Below, in pieces: positions 51,692 through 60,304 of a stretch of DNA of 64,000 bases (the stretch's first letter is position 1; each line of letters starts with the position of its first letter). Origin of the DNA: Aeromicrobium sp. Root236 (lineage in GTDB: Bacteria; Actinomycetota; Actinomycetes; Propionibacteriales; Nocardioidaceae). The stretch spans positions 3,699,908 to 3,763,907 of the forward strand of contig NZ_LMIS01000001.1 in NCBI RefSeq assembly GCF_001428805.1. Direction: 5' to 3'. The notes beneath the pieces were generated by a model, which had not been told where the DNA came from, did not search any database, and saw only the letters and a program-made list of their open reading frames with translations. A program made the position numbers and the translations under genes.

Positions 51692-52478
51692 GGCTGCGAG
51701 TCCGGATCGACAGGCTGGCCGACGGCGTCACGGTGTAGCGGATCCGCGGCCGGCGTGCAGTCAGGGACTTCTCGATGACCTTGGCGACGGCGTCGGGACC
51801 ACCTCCCAGGTGGCGCATCGGCCCGGCGTACACCTCCTTCGTCGCCTTGGCGACCTCGGCGTTGAACGCCGCGTACGGGCCATCGGCGTTGCCCGCCATC
51901 GAGGCGACGGCTGCGTTCTCGAAGTTCGTGGTGATCAGCCCGGGCTCGACGATGACGACCTTGACCCCGAACCCGGCGACCTCGAAGCGCAGGGCGTCCG
52001 ACAACGCCTCGACGGCATACTTCGTCGCGTGGTACGCCCCGCCGCCTGGGAACACCAGCCGGCCGCCCATTGACGAGATGTTGACGATGCGCCCGTTGCC
52101 TCGCGCCCGCATGGTCGGCAGGACCAGCTGGCACATCCGTACGAGCCCGAAGACGTTGGTCTCGAACTGCCGGCGGACGTCGTCGAGGTCGAGCGTCTCG
52201 ACGGCGCCGGACTGCGAGTAGCCCGCATTGTTGACGAGCGCGTCGACCCGCCCGGCCTCGCTCAGCACGGTGTCGACCGCAGCGCTCATGGACTCCTCGC
52301 TGGTGACGTCGAGCGCCACCGTGCGGCAGCCCGCGGCCGCGAGCCCAGCCAGGGTGTCGGGCTTGCGGGCGGTCGCGTAGACCGTCCAGCCGGCGCCGGC
52401 CAGCCGTGCTGCAGTCGCTTCTCCGATCCCGGACGAGCAGCCGGTGATGAGCACGGTTCGTGCGGTGCGATCGGTCAT
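51612..52478 (-). CDS. Short-chain dehydrogenase
   Basis: 288 residues. TGCSSGIG (about 12), NNAGYSQSG (about 87), Ser in NISSMGG, and Tyr/Lys in AYHATKYAV. The Cys in TGCSSGIG and the long C-terminus suggest the classical SDR branch that includes oxidoreductases acting on steroids and fatty alcohols. It is divergent from the YdeI-type gene, and its 3' end overlaps the phosphatase gene by 80 bp, an unusual length for convergent genes. Confidence 0.88.
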   Translation of the reverse strand: MTDRTARTVLITGCSSGIGEATAARLAGAGWTVYATARKPDTLAGLAAAGCRTVALDVTSEESMSAAVDTVLSEAGRVDALVNNAGYSQSGAVETLDLDDVRRQFETNVFGLVRMCQLVLPTMRARGNGRIVNISSMGGRLVFPGGGAYHATKYAVEALSDALRFEVAGFGVKVVIVEPGLITTNFENAAVASMAGNADGPYAAFNAEVAKATKEVYAGPMRHLGGGPDAVAKVIEKSLTARRPRIRYTVTPSASLSIRTRSLMGARGWDAMLKTQFPQPAASEHQDD

Positions 52479-52506
52479 GCGGTCAGTATGGCGGCGCCGC
52501 CGTGAT

Positions 52507-52518
52507 TACGATACGGAG
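52507..52518 (+). promoter_or_regulatory. -10 box placing the YdeI-type mRNA start at its ATG
   Basis: TACGAT (52507-52512) ends 6 nt before ATG 52519, with no Shine-Dalgarno sequence: a leaderless start is likely. Confidence 0.4.
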
Positions 52519-53091
52519 ATGGCCGACGAGCGCGAGCCCATCCGATTCTCCGACGCGGCCGAGGCTGAGGCCTGGTACGAGGCCCACCACGCGGACACCG
52601 ATCGCGCGTGGTTCGTGATCGCCAAGAAGGGGTCGAACCTCGAGACGCCCACGCTGGCCGAGCTGCTCGACCTCGCCCTCGCGTTCGGCTGGATCGACGG
52701 TCAACGGCGTTCACTCGACGACCAGGCCTATCTACAGTCGTACGGGCCGCGGCGCCAGCGGAGCCCGTGGTCGCAGATCAACCGGGACAAGGTCGCGGTC
52801 TTGATGGCGGCAGGGCGGATGCGTCCTGCCGGCCTCGCGGAGGTCGAGCGGGCCAAGCAGGACGGCAGGTGGGACGCGGCAACGGCGAGCCCCTCGACGG
52901 CCGAGGTGCCTGAGGACTTCCTCGCGGCCCTCGAGGCGAGCCCAGCCGCCAAGGCGTTCTTCGCGACGCTCAACAAGCGCAACACGTTCGCGGTCTACTA
53001 CCAGCTGCACCACGCCAAGCGGCCCGAGACCCGCGCCCGGAGGATCGAGAAGCTCGTGTCGATGTTCGAGCGCGGGGAGACCCTGCACTGA
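52519..53091 (+). CDS. YdeI/OmpD-associated family protein
   Basis: 190 residues. The family pattern is visible: WYEAHHADTDRAWFVIAKKG, LDLALAFGWIDGQRRSLD, YLQSYGPRRQRSPWSQINRD, and the C-terminal LHHAKRPETRARRIEKLVSM helix. Function of the family is not established; some members are linked to antimicrobial peptide resistance. It stops 1 nt before the stop of the convergent membrane protein gene. Confidence 0.85.
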   Translation: MADEREPIRFSDAAEAEAWYEAHHADTDRAWFVIAKKGSNLETPTLAELLDLALAFGWIDGQRRSLDDQAYLQSYGPRRQRSPWSQINRDKVAVLMAAGRMRPAGLAEVERAKQDGRWDAATASPSTAEVPEDFLAALEASPAAKAFFATLNKRNTFAVYYQLHHAKRPETRARRIEKLVSMFERGETLH

Positions 53092-53092
53092 C

Positions 53093-53761
53093 CTACACGG
53101 TGCGGTCGACCCTGCGGTGGTAGTGCGTGCCCGCCTTGCCGCCGGCCAGTGCGGCAAGCAGGGTCGCGAAGATCGCCGCGGCGATCGTGATCGCGCCGCC
53201 GAGCGTCAGGTCGTCGGTCGGGATCGGTACGTCGGGGATGTCGACGCGGTTCATGACGTCGTACTCCGAGCCCCACACGGCGCCGACAATCGCTGCGATC
53301 ACGACGACCACGAGGCTGATGAGCCAGACGGCCCAGCCCTGTCGTGCGCCGTCGAAGCGAGACATCCGGCCGGCGACGTAGCCACCCGCGTAGAAGCTGA
53401 TCAGCAGCACCACGAGCAGCACGATCGCCGCCGCGACGCTGATCTCTCCGCTCTGGCGCTCGATGTCCGACTGCGTGACGTCGTTCGCGTCGCCGACGGC
53501 TGCCGCGATGGCGCCGATGATGCTCGAGAGCAGCACCGCCATGCCGACCGCGACGAGCCAGCCGAAGAATCCCGCGCCCAGGTTCATCCCGCCCCAGCGC
53601 TCACGCTGGTGCTCCTCGACCTCGGCGTCCCGCTGGTCCGGATCGACGTATGCCGTGCGGTCACCGTCACGCTGGTCCGGATCGACGTACGCCGTGCGGT
53701 CGCCGTCACGCGTACGGGTGTCGGTGTCGACGTGATTGCCCTTGTCCCTGTTCCAGATCAT
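53093..53761 (-). CDS. Four-helix membrane protein with repeated acidic N-terminus
   Basis: 222 residues from ATG 53761, with AGGAGA upstream. The N-terminal cytoplasmic region contains two identical 13-residue repeats (DGDRTAYVDPDQR twice), also almost identical in DNA. Four membrane helices follow (GFFGWLVAVGMAVLLSSIIG, VAAAIVLLVVLLISFYAGGY, AVWLISLVVVVIAAIVGAVW, ITIAAAIFATLLAALAGG), with YAGGYVAGRM typical of YrzE/TIGR04086-like proteins. Function unknown. It is divergent from the DJ-1-like gene. Confidence 0.75.
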   Translation of the reverse strand: MIWNRDKGNHVDTDTRTRDGDRTAYVDPDQRDGDRTAYVDPDQRDAEVEEHQRERWGGMNLGAGFFGWLVAVGMAVLLSSIIGAIAAAVGDANDVTQSDIERQSGEISVAAAIVLLVVLLISFYAGGYVAGRMSRFDGARQGWAVWLISLVVVVIAAIVGAVWGSEYDVMNRVDIPDVPIPTDDLTLGGAITIAAAIFATLLAALAGGKAGTHYHRRVDRTV

Positions 53762-53912
53762 GGCCGTCTCCTGTTCCAGCTGCGTGTCCTCACGCGGAGG
53801 CTTGCCTGGCGGGAGTACCCGTTCCACCGTGGTTTCAAGCAAAACTCCAGGCGGTGGCACGTGGTTCGATGCCGGCGCCCTGGGTATCGCAGCAATGACG
53901 AAAGGGGACAGC

Positions 53913-54458
53913 ATGACTGATCTGAACGGAAGTCGCGTCGCCATCCTGGCTGCCGACGGCGTCGAACGAGTGGAGCTGGAGCGGCCACGCAAGGCGCTGA
54001 TGGAGGCCGGCGCGGACACGACTCTGCTGTCGCTCGAGGAGGGGGAGATCGCCGCTCGCGACAACGACCTCGAGGAAGCGGGCACCTTCGACGTGGACCG
54101 GGTCGTCAAGGACGCCTCGGTCGACGAGTTCGACGCACTGCTGCTGCCCGGCGGCACGGTCAATCCCGACAAGCTTCGGGCGGACGAGTCTGCGGTGGCG
54201 TTCGTGCGGGCCTTCGTCGAGAGCGGCAAGCCGGTGGCGGCGATCTGCCACGGTCCCTGGAGCCTCGTCGAGGCCGAGGTCGTGTCGGGCCGGACGGTGA
54301 CGTCGTTCCCGAGCATCCGCACCGACCTGCGCAACGCGGGCGCGAACGTCGTCGACGAGGAGGTCGCGACCGACGGCAACCTCATCACGAGCCGGTCGCC
54401 CGAGGACCTCGACGCATTCTGCGAGGCACTGGTCTCGGCAGTGGCCTCTTCGCGTTGA
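53913..54458 (+). CDS. DJ-1/PfpI-family protein
   Basis: 181 residues. The nucleophile Cys112 is in AICHGPWSLVEA, the loop LLLPGGTVNPD gives the oxyanion region, and the start region has RVAILAADGVERVEL (Glu partner). It matches the PfpI/YhbO branch, proposed glyoxalase III, deglycase or protease-like stress enzymes. ATG 53913 has AAAGGGG 5-8 nt upstream; an ATG six codons earlier is possible. The tRNA-Gly repeat array begins 1 nt after the stop. Confidence 0.88.
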   Translation: MTDLNGSRVAILAADGVERVELERPRKALMEAGADTTLLSLEEGEIAARDNDLEEAGTFDVDRVVKDASVDEFDALLLPGGTVNPDKLRADESAVAFVRAFVESGKPVAAICHGPWSLVEAEVVSGRTVTSFPSIRTDLRNAGANVVDEEVATDGNLITSRSPEDLDAFCEALVSAVASSR

Positions 54459-54613
54459 GAGCGGACGACGATCCCTAGGTGGGCCCTTCGGGCCGCTGAG
54501 GGGCCCATGAGTCTCGTCGTCCGCGCAGCTGAACGCTACGCGTAGAAGAGAGCGGACGACGATCCCTAGATGGCGGCTTCGCCGCGCTGAGGGGCCCATG
54601 AGTCTCGTCGTCC
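54457..54613. repeat. Two 91-bp-period hairpin repeats built on tRNA-Gly 3' sequence
   Basis: Units at 54457 and 54548 start with GAGAGCGGACGACGA-TCCCTAG, carry a variable small hairpin (GGGCCC-TTC-GGGCC or GGCGGC-TTC-GCCGC), then CTGAGGGGCCCATGAGTCTCGTCGTCC. The same GCGGACGACGA begins the tRNA-Gly 3' end at 54643, again 91 bp on. In each unit GGACGACGA and TCGTCGTCC form the outer stem, so every hairpin contains the tRNA 3' end in both orientations. The region to 54641 contains no ORF. Confidence 0.8.
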
Positions 54614-54641
54614 ACTCGACGGACCGCTACGCGGTGATGGG

Positions 54642-54715
54642 AGCGGACGACGAGACTCGAACTCGCAACATTCTGCTTGGAAGGCAGAGACTCTAACCAA
54701 TTGAGTTACGTCCGC
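54642..54715 (-). tRNA. tRNA-Gly (anticodon TCC)
   Basis: Minus-strand cloverleaf: acceptor stem GCGGACG/CGTCCGC, anticodon stem TCTGC/GCAGA with loop CTTCCAA (anticodon TCC, decoding GGA), T-loop GTTCGAG. Discriminator U. CCA is not encoded (CCC at 54639-54641). Two hairpin units carrying its 3' sequence lie directly downstream. Confidence 0.93.
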
Positions 54716-54762
54716 GAAGCCTTGCGGCAACGACATCCATCTTGCCACATGGCCGGCTCGGA

Positions 54763-55308
54763 TCAGGCGCCGGTGTGCACCACGACATCGGCGTGGCGCC
54801 GGGTCTGCTCGGCCGCGAAGTGCACCGCTTCCTGCGCCGCCCAGATGTCCCAGAACGGGGCGTACACGTCACCGTCTCGCGCCAAGGCGCGCCGCTTGCG
54901 TACGTCGACGGGTGCCTCGACCCAGATCAACAGGCTGACGAACGGCCGGAGCATCGCCGCCCCACTTCCGACGCCGTCGAGGACGAGGATCCGGGCCGGA
55001 GGAACGTGCACGAGCGGCCCGGGCCGGTCACCGACCCAGTCCCAGCGTGGGGCGGTGCCGACGTTGCCGACAGCGATCGCCTCGAGGACCGCGTGCACGA
55101 GTGGGGGAGTCGCGGCGAGCCCGTGCCACCCGGGGTAGAGGTCCTCCAGGTGCAGCACTGCCGCACCCGCCGCCTCGGCCAGCTCGCCGGCGAAGCTCGT
55201 CTTGCCCGAGCCACTCGGGCCGTCAACCGCGACGACCCTCGTGGAGCCACACGCCGCCTGCCGTTCGCGGATGAGCTCGACGAGGTCGTCGTACCGATGC
55301 GAGGTCAC
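54763..55308 (-). CDS. Uridine kinase-like P-loop protein
   Basis: 181 residues. Walker A is VDGPSGSGKTSFA at about residue 29. HLEDLYPGWHGL and LVLDGVGSG are followed by APVDVRKRRALARDG (lid-type Arg) and a C-terminal helix. This matches small actinobacterial proteins annotated as uridine kinase or ATP-binding; the phosphate acceptor is unknown. GTG 55308 is preferred, since the longer reading enters the tRNA-Pro gene. Confidence 0.8.
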   Translation of the reverse strand: MTSHRYDDLVELIRERQAACGSTRVVAVDGPSGSGKTSFAGELAEAAGAAVLHLEDLYPGWHGLAATPPLVHAVLEAIAVGNVGTAPRWDWVGDRPGPLVHVPPARILVLDGVGSGAAMLRPFVSLLIWVEAPVDVRKRRALARDGDVYAPFWDIWAAQEAVHFAAEQTRRHADVVVHTGA

Positions 55309-55339
55309 GGGCCAAGTGTCCACTAGACTGGCGCGGCTA

Positions 55340-55416
55340 CGGGATGTAGCGCAGCTTGGTAGCGCATCCGCTTTGGGAGCGGAGGGCCGCAGGTTCAAAT
55401 CCTGTCATCCCGACCA
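55340..55416 (+). tRNA. tRNA-Pro (anticodon TGG)
   Basis: Plus-strand cloverleaf: acceptor CGGGATG/CATCCCG, D arm with GCGCAGCTTGGTAGCGC, anticodon stem TCCGC/GCGGA and loop TTTGGGA (anticodon TGG), T-loop GTTCAAA, CCA encoded at 55414-55416. Confidence 0.95.
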
Positions 55417-55511
55417 TGACCACGACATCGGCACCAGACGTACGTCTGACCGCCGCGTGACGTTCACCCTCCACTGGAGGGTTGGTCCTGTGCTCCTGCC
55501 CGAATGGGCGT

Positions 55512-57155
55512 GTGAGTACGGATCGCAGGCAGTTCCTGATCGGCGGTGTCGGTCTCGCCGCAGGATTGGGCGTCCTCGGGTCGGAGGTCATGTCGACGCC
55601 CGCAGCCTCGTCGACCGTGTCGCCCTTCCGGCACGGGGTGGCCTCGGGTGACCCGCTCCCGGACGCCGTCGTGCTGTGGACGCGGGTGACGCCGACCGAG
55701 CAGTCGCTGCCGGGATCTGGCCGTGGGCCGCGAGCCACGGTCCGCTGGGAGGTCGCGCTCGACGCGGCCTTCACCAAGGTCGTACGCTCCGGCGCCGTCG
55801 CGACCGACGCCGGACGTGACCACACGGTCAAGCTCGACGCGATGGGACTGGCACCGGCCACGGACCACTGGTTCCGTTTCACGTACGCCGATGCTGTGTC
55901 GCCCACCGGGCGTACGCGAACGGCACCGGCGCCGGGCAGCTCGCCGGAGCGACTCAGGTTCGGGGTCGTGTCGTGCGCCAACTGGCAAGCCGGGTGGTTC
56001 AGCTCCTATCGGCACCTTGCCGAGCGTGGCGACCTCGACGCCGTGATCCACCTGGGCGACTACCTCTACGAGTACGAGCCCGGGAAGTACTCGTACGGGC
56101 ACCGCAACGAGGACGTACGCCGGCACGACCCGCCACGCGAGACCGTCAGCCTCAGTGACTACCGCCGCAGGCACGCCCAGTACAAGACCGACCGCGACCT
56201 GCAGGCGCTTCACGCGGCGGTGCCGTTCATCGTCACCTGGGATGACCACGAGGTGGCCGACGGCAGCTGGGCGCACGGCGCCTTCGAGCACCAGGCCCGC
56301 GAGGGGTCGTACGCCACGCGAGCACGAGCCGCGCGGCGGGCGTACGACGAGTGGATGCCGGTGCGGATCTCGGGCACCGCGGTGGCCGGCGACGGCCAGA
56401 AGATCTATCGGCGGCTGCAGTTCGGCACGCTGGTCGACCTGTCCATGCTCGACCTCAGGAGCTATCGCAGCAAACGCGTCGACGAGGACGATCCGGAGAT
56501 CGACGACTCGAGGCGCACGATCACGGGGGAGCACCAGCTCGCCTGGGTGTCCGCCAATCTCGCCACCTCGCCGTGCCGATGGAAGCTCGTCGGCAACCCG
56601 GTCATGATCGCGCCGGTCAGGCTGCCGCCCAGGCCGGCGGCCGAGGAGTTCGCCCTGAGCCAGACCGTGAGCCTCACCCCGCTCAGGTCATCGACCCCCA
56701 ACACCGATGAGTGGGACGGCTATCCCTCGGACCGTCGACGGTTGCTCGGGCGGGTCGAGTCGGCCGGGACCACGGACGTCGTCTTCCTGACCGGCGACGT
56801 GCACACGGCATGGGCCAACGAGGTGCCCGGGCCGGGTGGCAGCGTCGTCGCGACGGAATTCGTCTGCAGCTCGATCACGAGCAACAACGTCGACGACTTC
56901 ATCGGCGCGCCCCCACGCACGGTCTCCTTGACCCTGGAGGCCGCGATCCAGACGGAGAACCCGCACGTGCGCTTCGTCAACCTCGACGACCACGGGCACT
57001 GTGTCCTCGAGGTGACACCGGAGCGGGTCCAGATGGACTGGTACGCCGTGGCCGATCGTCGCGATCCCCGATCGGGGTCGCGGCGCCTCGCTTCGTGGGC
57101 CGTCCGCTCCGGCAACGCGCGCATCGAGCCGGTCGACCGGACGTCGCGAGCGTGA
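55512..57155 (+). CDS. phoD: Secreted alkaline phosphatase D (PhoD-like)
   Basis: 547 residues. A Tat signal (TDRRQFLIGGVGLAAG, Arg5-Arg6) is followed by the PhoD N-terminal and metallophosphatase domains: FGVVSCANWQAGW, IHLGDYLYEY, VTWDDHEVADGSW and FLTGDVHTAWANEV carry the Asp, His and Cys ligands of the Fe/Ca centre. It hydrolyses phosphomono- and diesters outside the cell, usually under phosphate limitation; no PHO box was recognised. GTG start at 55512, because the Tat motif should be N-terminal. Confidence 0.93.
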   Translation: MSTDRRQFLIGGVGLAAGLGVLGSEVMSTPAASSTVSPFRHGVASGDPLPDAVVLWTRVTPTEQSLPGSGRGPRATVRWEVALDAAFTKVVRSGAVATDAGRDHTVKLDAMGLAPATDHWFRFTYADAVSPTGRTRTAPAPGSSPERLRFGVVSCANWQAGWFSSYRHLAERGDLDAVIHLGDYLYEYEPGKYSYGHRNEDVRRHDPPRETVSLSDYRRRHAQYKTDRDLQALHAAVPFIVTWDDHEVADGSWAHGAFEHQAREGSYATRARAARRAYDEWMPVRISGTAVAGDGQKIYRRLQFGTLVDLSMLDLRSYRSKRVDEDDPEIDDSRRTITGEHQLAWVSANLATSPCRWKLVGNPVMIAPVRLPPRPAAEEFALSQTVSLTPLRSSTPNTDEWDGYPSDRRRLLGRVESAGTTDVVFLTGDVHTAWANEVPGPGGSVVATEFVCSSITSNNVDDFIGAPPRTVSLTLEAAIQTENPHVRFVNLDDHGHCVLEVTPERVQMDWYAVADRRDPRSGSRRLASWAVRSGNARIEPVDRTSRA

Positions 57156-57163
57156 GCGAGTCG

Positions 57164-58084
57164 TCACCTCCACATCCGGAGCTTGGCCGGGTTCCGCACC
57201 CCCCACACCCGCTGGATCCGTCCGTCCTGGACGTCGAAGGCGAACACCGTCGCGGCCACGCCCTCATGCGTGCCGACCAGGCCGGGCTGGCCGTTGACCG
57301 TACGTTCGAGCAGCGTGATCGCACCCGCCCGCGTCGCCAGGTCGATGAGATACCGGGCGATGGCTTCGGCCCCGACGATCGGCTGGAGCGAAGCCGGCAC
57401 GACACCGCCACCGTCCGCGATGACCGTCGCGGCGGGGTCCAGGAGCTGGATCAGGGCGGCGATGTCCTTGCTCACCCACGCACGCTTGAACTGCCGGACG
57501 ATGCCGGCTGTGTGAGCTGAAGGGGCCGTGACGGGACCCGCCTCCCGGATCCTGCGTCGCCCTGACGCAGCCAGCTGCCGGCACGCTGCCGGTGTCCGGC
57601 CCACCACCTCTGCCACCTCGGAGAACGAGTACCGGAAGACGTCGTGCAGGAGGAACGCGACACGCTCAGCGGGGGTCATCGTGTCCAACAGGACCATGAA
57701 GGCCATGTCGACCGACTCGTCCAACGAGATCCGGTCGACCGGATCGACCGTGATCGACGAGCTCCGGTCGCTCCACTCGACGCGGTCCGGGAGCGGCTCG
57801 GGGATCCATTCCCCGACGTAGGACTCCCGTCGGGCCCGCGCTGACTTGAGGACGTCGAGACTGATGCGGCTGGCGACTGTCGTGAGCCAGGCTCCCGGTG
57901 AGTCGATGTCGTCCCGCTCGGCTCTCGTCAGGGTGTACCAGCGGGCACACGTCTCCTGGACCACGTCTTCCGCCTCGGCCAGGGACCCGAGCATGCGATA
58001 GGCGAGCTTGGTCAGCCGGGCCCTCTCGTCCAGGACGGCTTCCAGGCCGGAGTCGTCCCCCTGCAGACGTGACTGCGTGCTCAT
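57164..58084 (-). CDS. sigJ: ECF sigma factor with SnoaL-like C-terminal domain (SigJ/ECF41)
   Basis: 306 residues. Sigma region 2 (LAYRMLGSLAEAEDVVQETC) and region 4 (MTPAERVAFLLHDVFRYSFS, VVGRTPAACRQLAASGRRRI) are followed by a 120-residue SnoaL/NTF2-like domain (FKRAWVSKDIAALIQLLDPA). In ECF41 factors this extension acts as a built-in regulator in place of an anti-sigma factor. ATG 58084 is chosen; a further start at 58111 is possible. It is divergent from an NTF2-like gene, and ECF41 factors often control the gene next to them. Confidence 0.9.
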   Translation of the reverse strand: MSTQSRLQGDDSGLEAVLDERARLTKLAYRMLGSLAEAEDVVQETCARWYTLTRAERDDIDSPGAWLTTVASRISLDVLKSARARRESYVGEWIPEPLPDRVEWSDRSSSITVDPVDRISLDESVDMAFMVLLDTMTPAERVAFLLHDVFRYSFSEVAEVVGRTPAACRQLAASGRRRIREAGPVTAPSAHTAGIVRQFKRAWVSKDIAALIQLLDPAATVIADGGGVVPASLQPIVGAEAIARYLIDLATRAGAITLLERTVNGQPGLVGTHEGVAATVFAFDVQDGRIQRVWGVRNPAKLRMWR

Positions 58085-58254
58085 CGGCGTCGCCTCCTCG
58101 GCGTCTGGCATCTCCCTGCCCTGACGGACGCCGGGGGCAGAACGTGACCGATCCGACCGCTTGCGGCCGCGTGATGCCGACCTGACGTTTCAACCCCCCG
58201 TCTCGTCGAACTGCATGACACCCACCGACCGACCCAGCAGAAGGGCTGAGAGAC

Positions 58255-58725
58255 ATGATCGAACCGGGACAGATGGCCGACCACTTCGAGATCGAGGCAC
58301 TCCGCCACGAGTTCACGGACGCCGCCATGATGAACGACCACGAGCGTCTCGGATCGTTGTTCACCGCGGACGGCGCAGTGCGCATTCCGGACGCTGCGAT
58401 GGAGGCCGTCGGACCGGCTCAGATCCGGGCCATGGGGGAGCGGCGAGAGTCGCTGGCTACGTGTTTCGTGCAGAACACGCACGGGGGTCCGATCGAGATC
58501 GACGGGGACGTGGCGTCCGGCCGGGCGTACATCTACGAGCTGTTCCAGATGAAGGACGGGACGGCGCACGTGAACTACGCGATCTACCACGACCGTTACG
58601 CGCGTACGCCGGACGGCTGGAAGTTCGACGAGCGCGTCTTCGAGATCCGCTACCTCGACTCGACGCCTCTCGCTGGAGCTGTTCCCACAGGTGTGCTGGA
58701 CGTCGGCGGTCAACGTCAGCCGTGA
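58255..58725 (+). CDS. SnoaL/NTF2-like protein
   Basis: 156 residues of a single NTF2-like cone fold: ALRHEFTDAAMMNDHERLGS, LFTADGAVRIPDAAME and AIYHDRYARTPDGWKFDER. It is a ligand-binding or isomerase/dehydratase scaffold with unknown substrate. The 170-bp region between it and sigJ contains CTGACGTTTCAACCCCCCGTCTCGTC, which could hold a sigma-dependent promoter (CGTC at the -10 position is typical for ECF factors), but this is tentative. Confidence 0.82.
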   Translation: MIEPGQMADHFEIEALRHEFTDAAMMNDHERLGSLFTADGAVRIPDAAMEAVGPAQIRAMGERRESLATCFVQNTHGGPIEIDGDVASGRAYIYELFQMKDGTAHVNYAIYHDRYARTPDGWKFDERVFEIRYLDSTPLAGAVPTGVLDVGGQRQP

Positions 58726-58860
58726 ACGTGTCGCGGTTGGGCGTCTCGGGGACCTGCCTGTGTGAGTTGGACGCCATTGACATGAACCATTGTTGAGGTT
58801 TGAGAATCTGACGAACCGGGCGCACTCAGGTCGTCCGAACGATGCTGAGAGGTGGCACGC

Positions 58861-59829
58861 GTGCGCGCGATCGAGGTGAACGGATTCGGTGGGCCCGAGG
58901 TGCTCGTTCCGGTGGAGAGGCCGGACCCGGTGCCAGGGGCTGATGACGTGGTCATACGAGCAGCGGCGATCGACACGATCTACCTGGACACGCTGATTCG
59001 AGGGGGCTGGGGCGAGGCGTTCGGGGTCGAGCCGCCCTATGTGCCGGGCGGAGCGGCAGCGGGCACCGTCGAGTCGGTCGGCTCGGGGGTCGATCCGACG
59101 TGGACCGGCCGCCGAGTCCTTGCCGGTCCCGGAACGACCGGTGCCTACGCTGAGCTCGTCCGTACGGCCATCGATCGGCTCGTGCCCGTCCCTGACGATC
59201 TCGGTCTGCCCGAGGCCGCTGCCCTGGCTCATGACGGGGTGACTGCGACGGGGCTGGTCGAGGCGATGGAGATCACGCTGGGCGAGCGGGTGCTCATCCT
59301 CGGGGCCGGTGGCGGGATGGGGACCCTGCTGGTCCAGATGGCGCACGCTGCGGGTGCCCACGTGATCGGAGCCGCCCGAGGCGTGGAGAAGCTCGATCTC
59401 GTCAAGGGTCTTGGCGCCGACGCCACCGTCGACTACTCGGAGACGGACTGGATCGAACGCGTGCGAGAAGCCGCGGACCGGCGTTCCATCGATGTCCTGC
59501 TCGATGGTGTCGGCGGTGAGCTCGGCGCAGCGGCATTCGCGCTGGTCGGGGACAAGGGGCGGGTCTCGACTCACGGCGTGGCGGCTGGGGGCTTTGCACG
59601 GCTGGACGACGACGTGGTGCGCGCTCGGGACATCACCGTCCGCGGCATCGAGCACGTCCAGTTCGAGGCTCCCGAGATGGTGCGGCTGGCGACGCGGGCG
59701 CTCGCGGAGGCAGCAGCGGGTCGACTGCGGCCCGTCATCGACAAGCAGTTCGACCTCTCGGAGGCGACCGCCGCCCACCGGGCCATCGAGAACCGGACCG
59801 TACGCGGCAAGGCGCTCCTCATCCCATGA
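58861..59829 (+). CDS. Zinc-independent MDR quinone oxidoreductase-like protein
   Basis: 322 residues from GTG 58861, with GAGAGG 8 nt upstream. GroES-like N-terminal domain (VNGFGGPEVLVPVERPDPVP), substrate loop YVPGGAAAGTVESVG, and Rossmann motif LILGAGGGMGTLLVQMAHAAG at about 141. The zinc-ligand Cys residues of alcohol dehydrogenases are absent, so it belongs to the quinone oxidoreductase/zeta-crystallin branch using NADPH. It is followed after 22 nt by a VOC gene. Confidence 0.87.
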   Translation: MRAIEVNGFGGPEVLVPVERPDPVPGADDVVIRAAAIDTIYLDTLIRGGWGEAFGVEPPYVPGGAAAGTVESVGSGVDPTWTGRRVLAGPGTTGAYAELVRTAIDRLVPVPDDLGLPEAAALAHDGVTATGLVEAMEITLGERVLILGAGGGMGTLLVQMAHAAGAHVIGAARGVEKLDLVKGLGADATVDYSETDWIERVREAADRRSIDVLLDGVGGELGAAAFALVGDKGRVSTHGVAAGGFARLDDDVVRARDITVRGIEHVQFEAPEMVRLATRALAEAAAGRLRPVIDKQFDLSEATAAHRAIENRTVRGKALLIP

Positions 59830-59851
59830 CCCAACCACTGGAAGAGGCAAC

Positions 59852-60304
59852 ATGACCATCTCGTCCCACGCCGTGCACCTCACCGTCGACGGCGCCGATG
59901 CCGCCTCGCGCTGGTACACCGCGGCGTTCGGCGCGACCGAGCTGACTCGCATCCACCTTCCCGGCGACAAGCTGATCCACGTACAGCTGCGCATCGGTGA
60001 CCTCCTGATCACGTTGGCCGACGAGTTTCCCGAGCTCCAGTCGTTCGGCCCCGCTCATCTCGGCGGGACGTACGGCGCGATCTACCTCCAGGTGGACGAC
60101 GTCGACGCGGCGTGGCAGCGTGCAGTCTCGGCCGGGGCCGAGATCCTGCGGCCGATCACGGACGCCTTCTGGGGCGAGCGGGAAGGGCAGCTGAGCGACC
60201 CGTTCGGCCATCGATGGGGACTGACCCAGCACCTGGAGGACATCCCGCCGGACACGTTGCAGGCCCTCGCGTCAGCAGCATTCTCCGGCGAGGGCCTGCA
60301 TTGA
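59852..60304 (+). CDS. VOC/glyoxalase-fold protein (PhnB-like)
   Basis: 150 residues with two beta-alpha-beta3 modules: HAVHLTVDGADAASRWYTAA, GAIYLQVDDVDAAWQRAVSA and DPFGHRWGLTQHLED. Such proteins resemble PhnB and glyoxalase-like dioxygenase folds; enzymatic activity is unknown. GAAGAGG precedes the ATG. It probably shares a transcript with the MDR gene. Confidence 0.85.
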   Translation: MTISSHAVHLTVDGADAASRWYTAAFGATELTRIHLPGDKLIHVQLRIGDLLITLADEFPELQSFGPAHLGGTYGAIYLQVDDVDAAWQRAVSAGAEILRPITDAFWGEREGQLSDPFGHRWGLTQHLEDIPPDTLQALASAAFSGEGLH

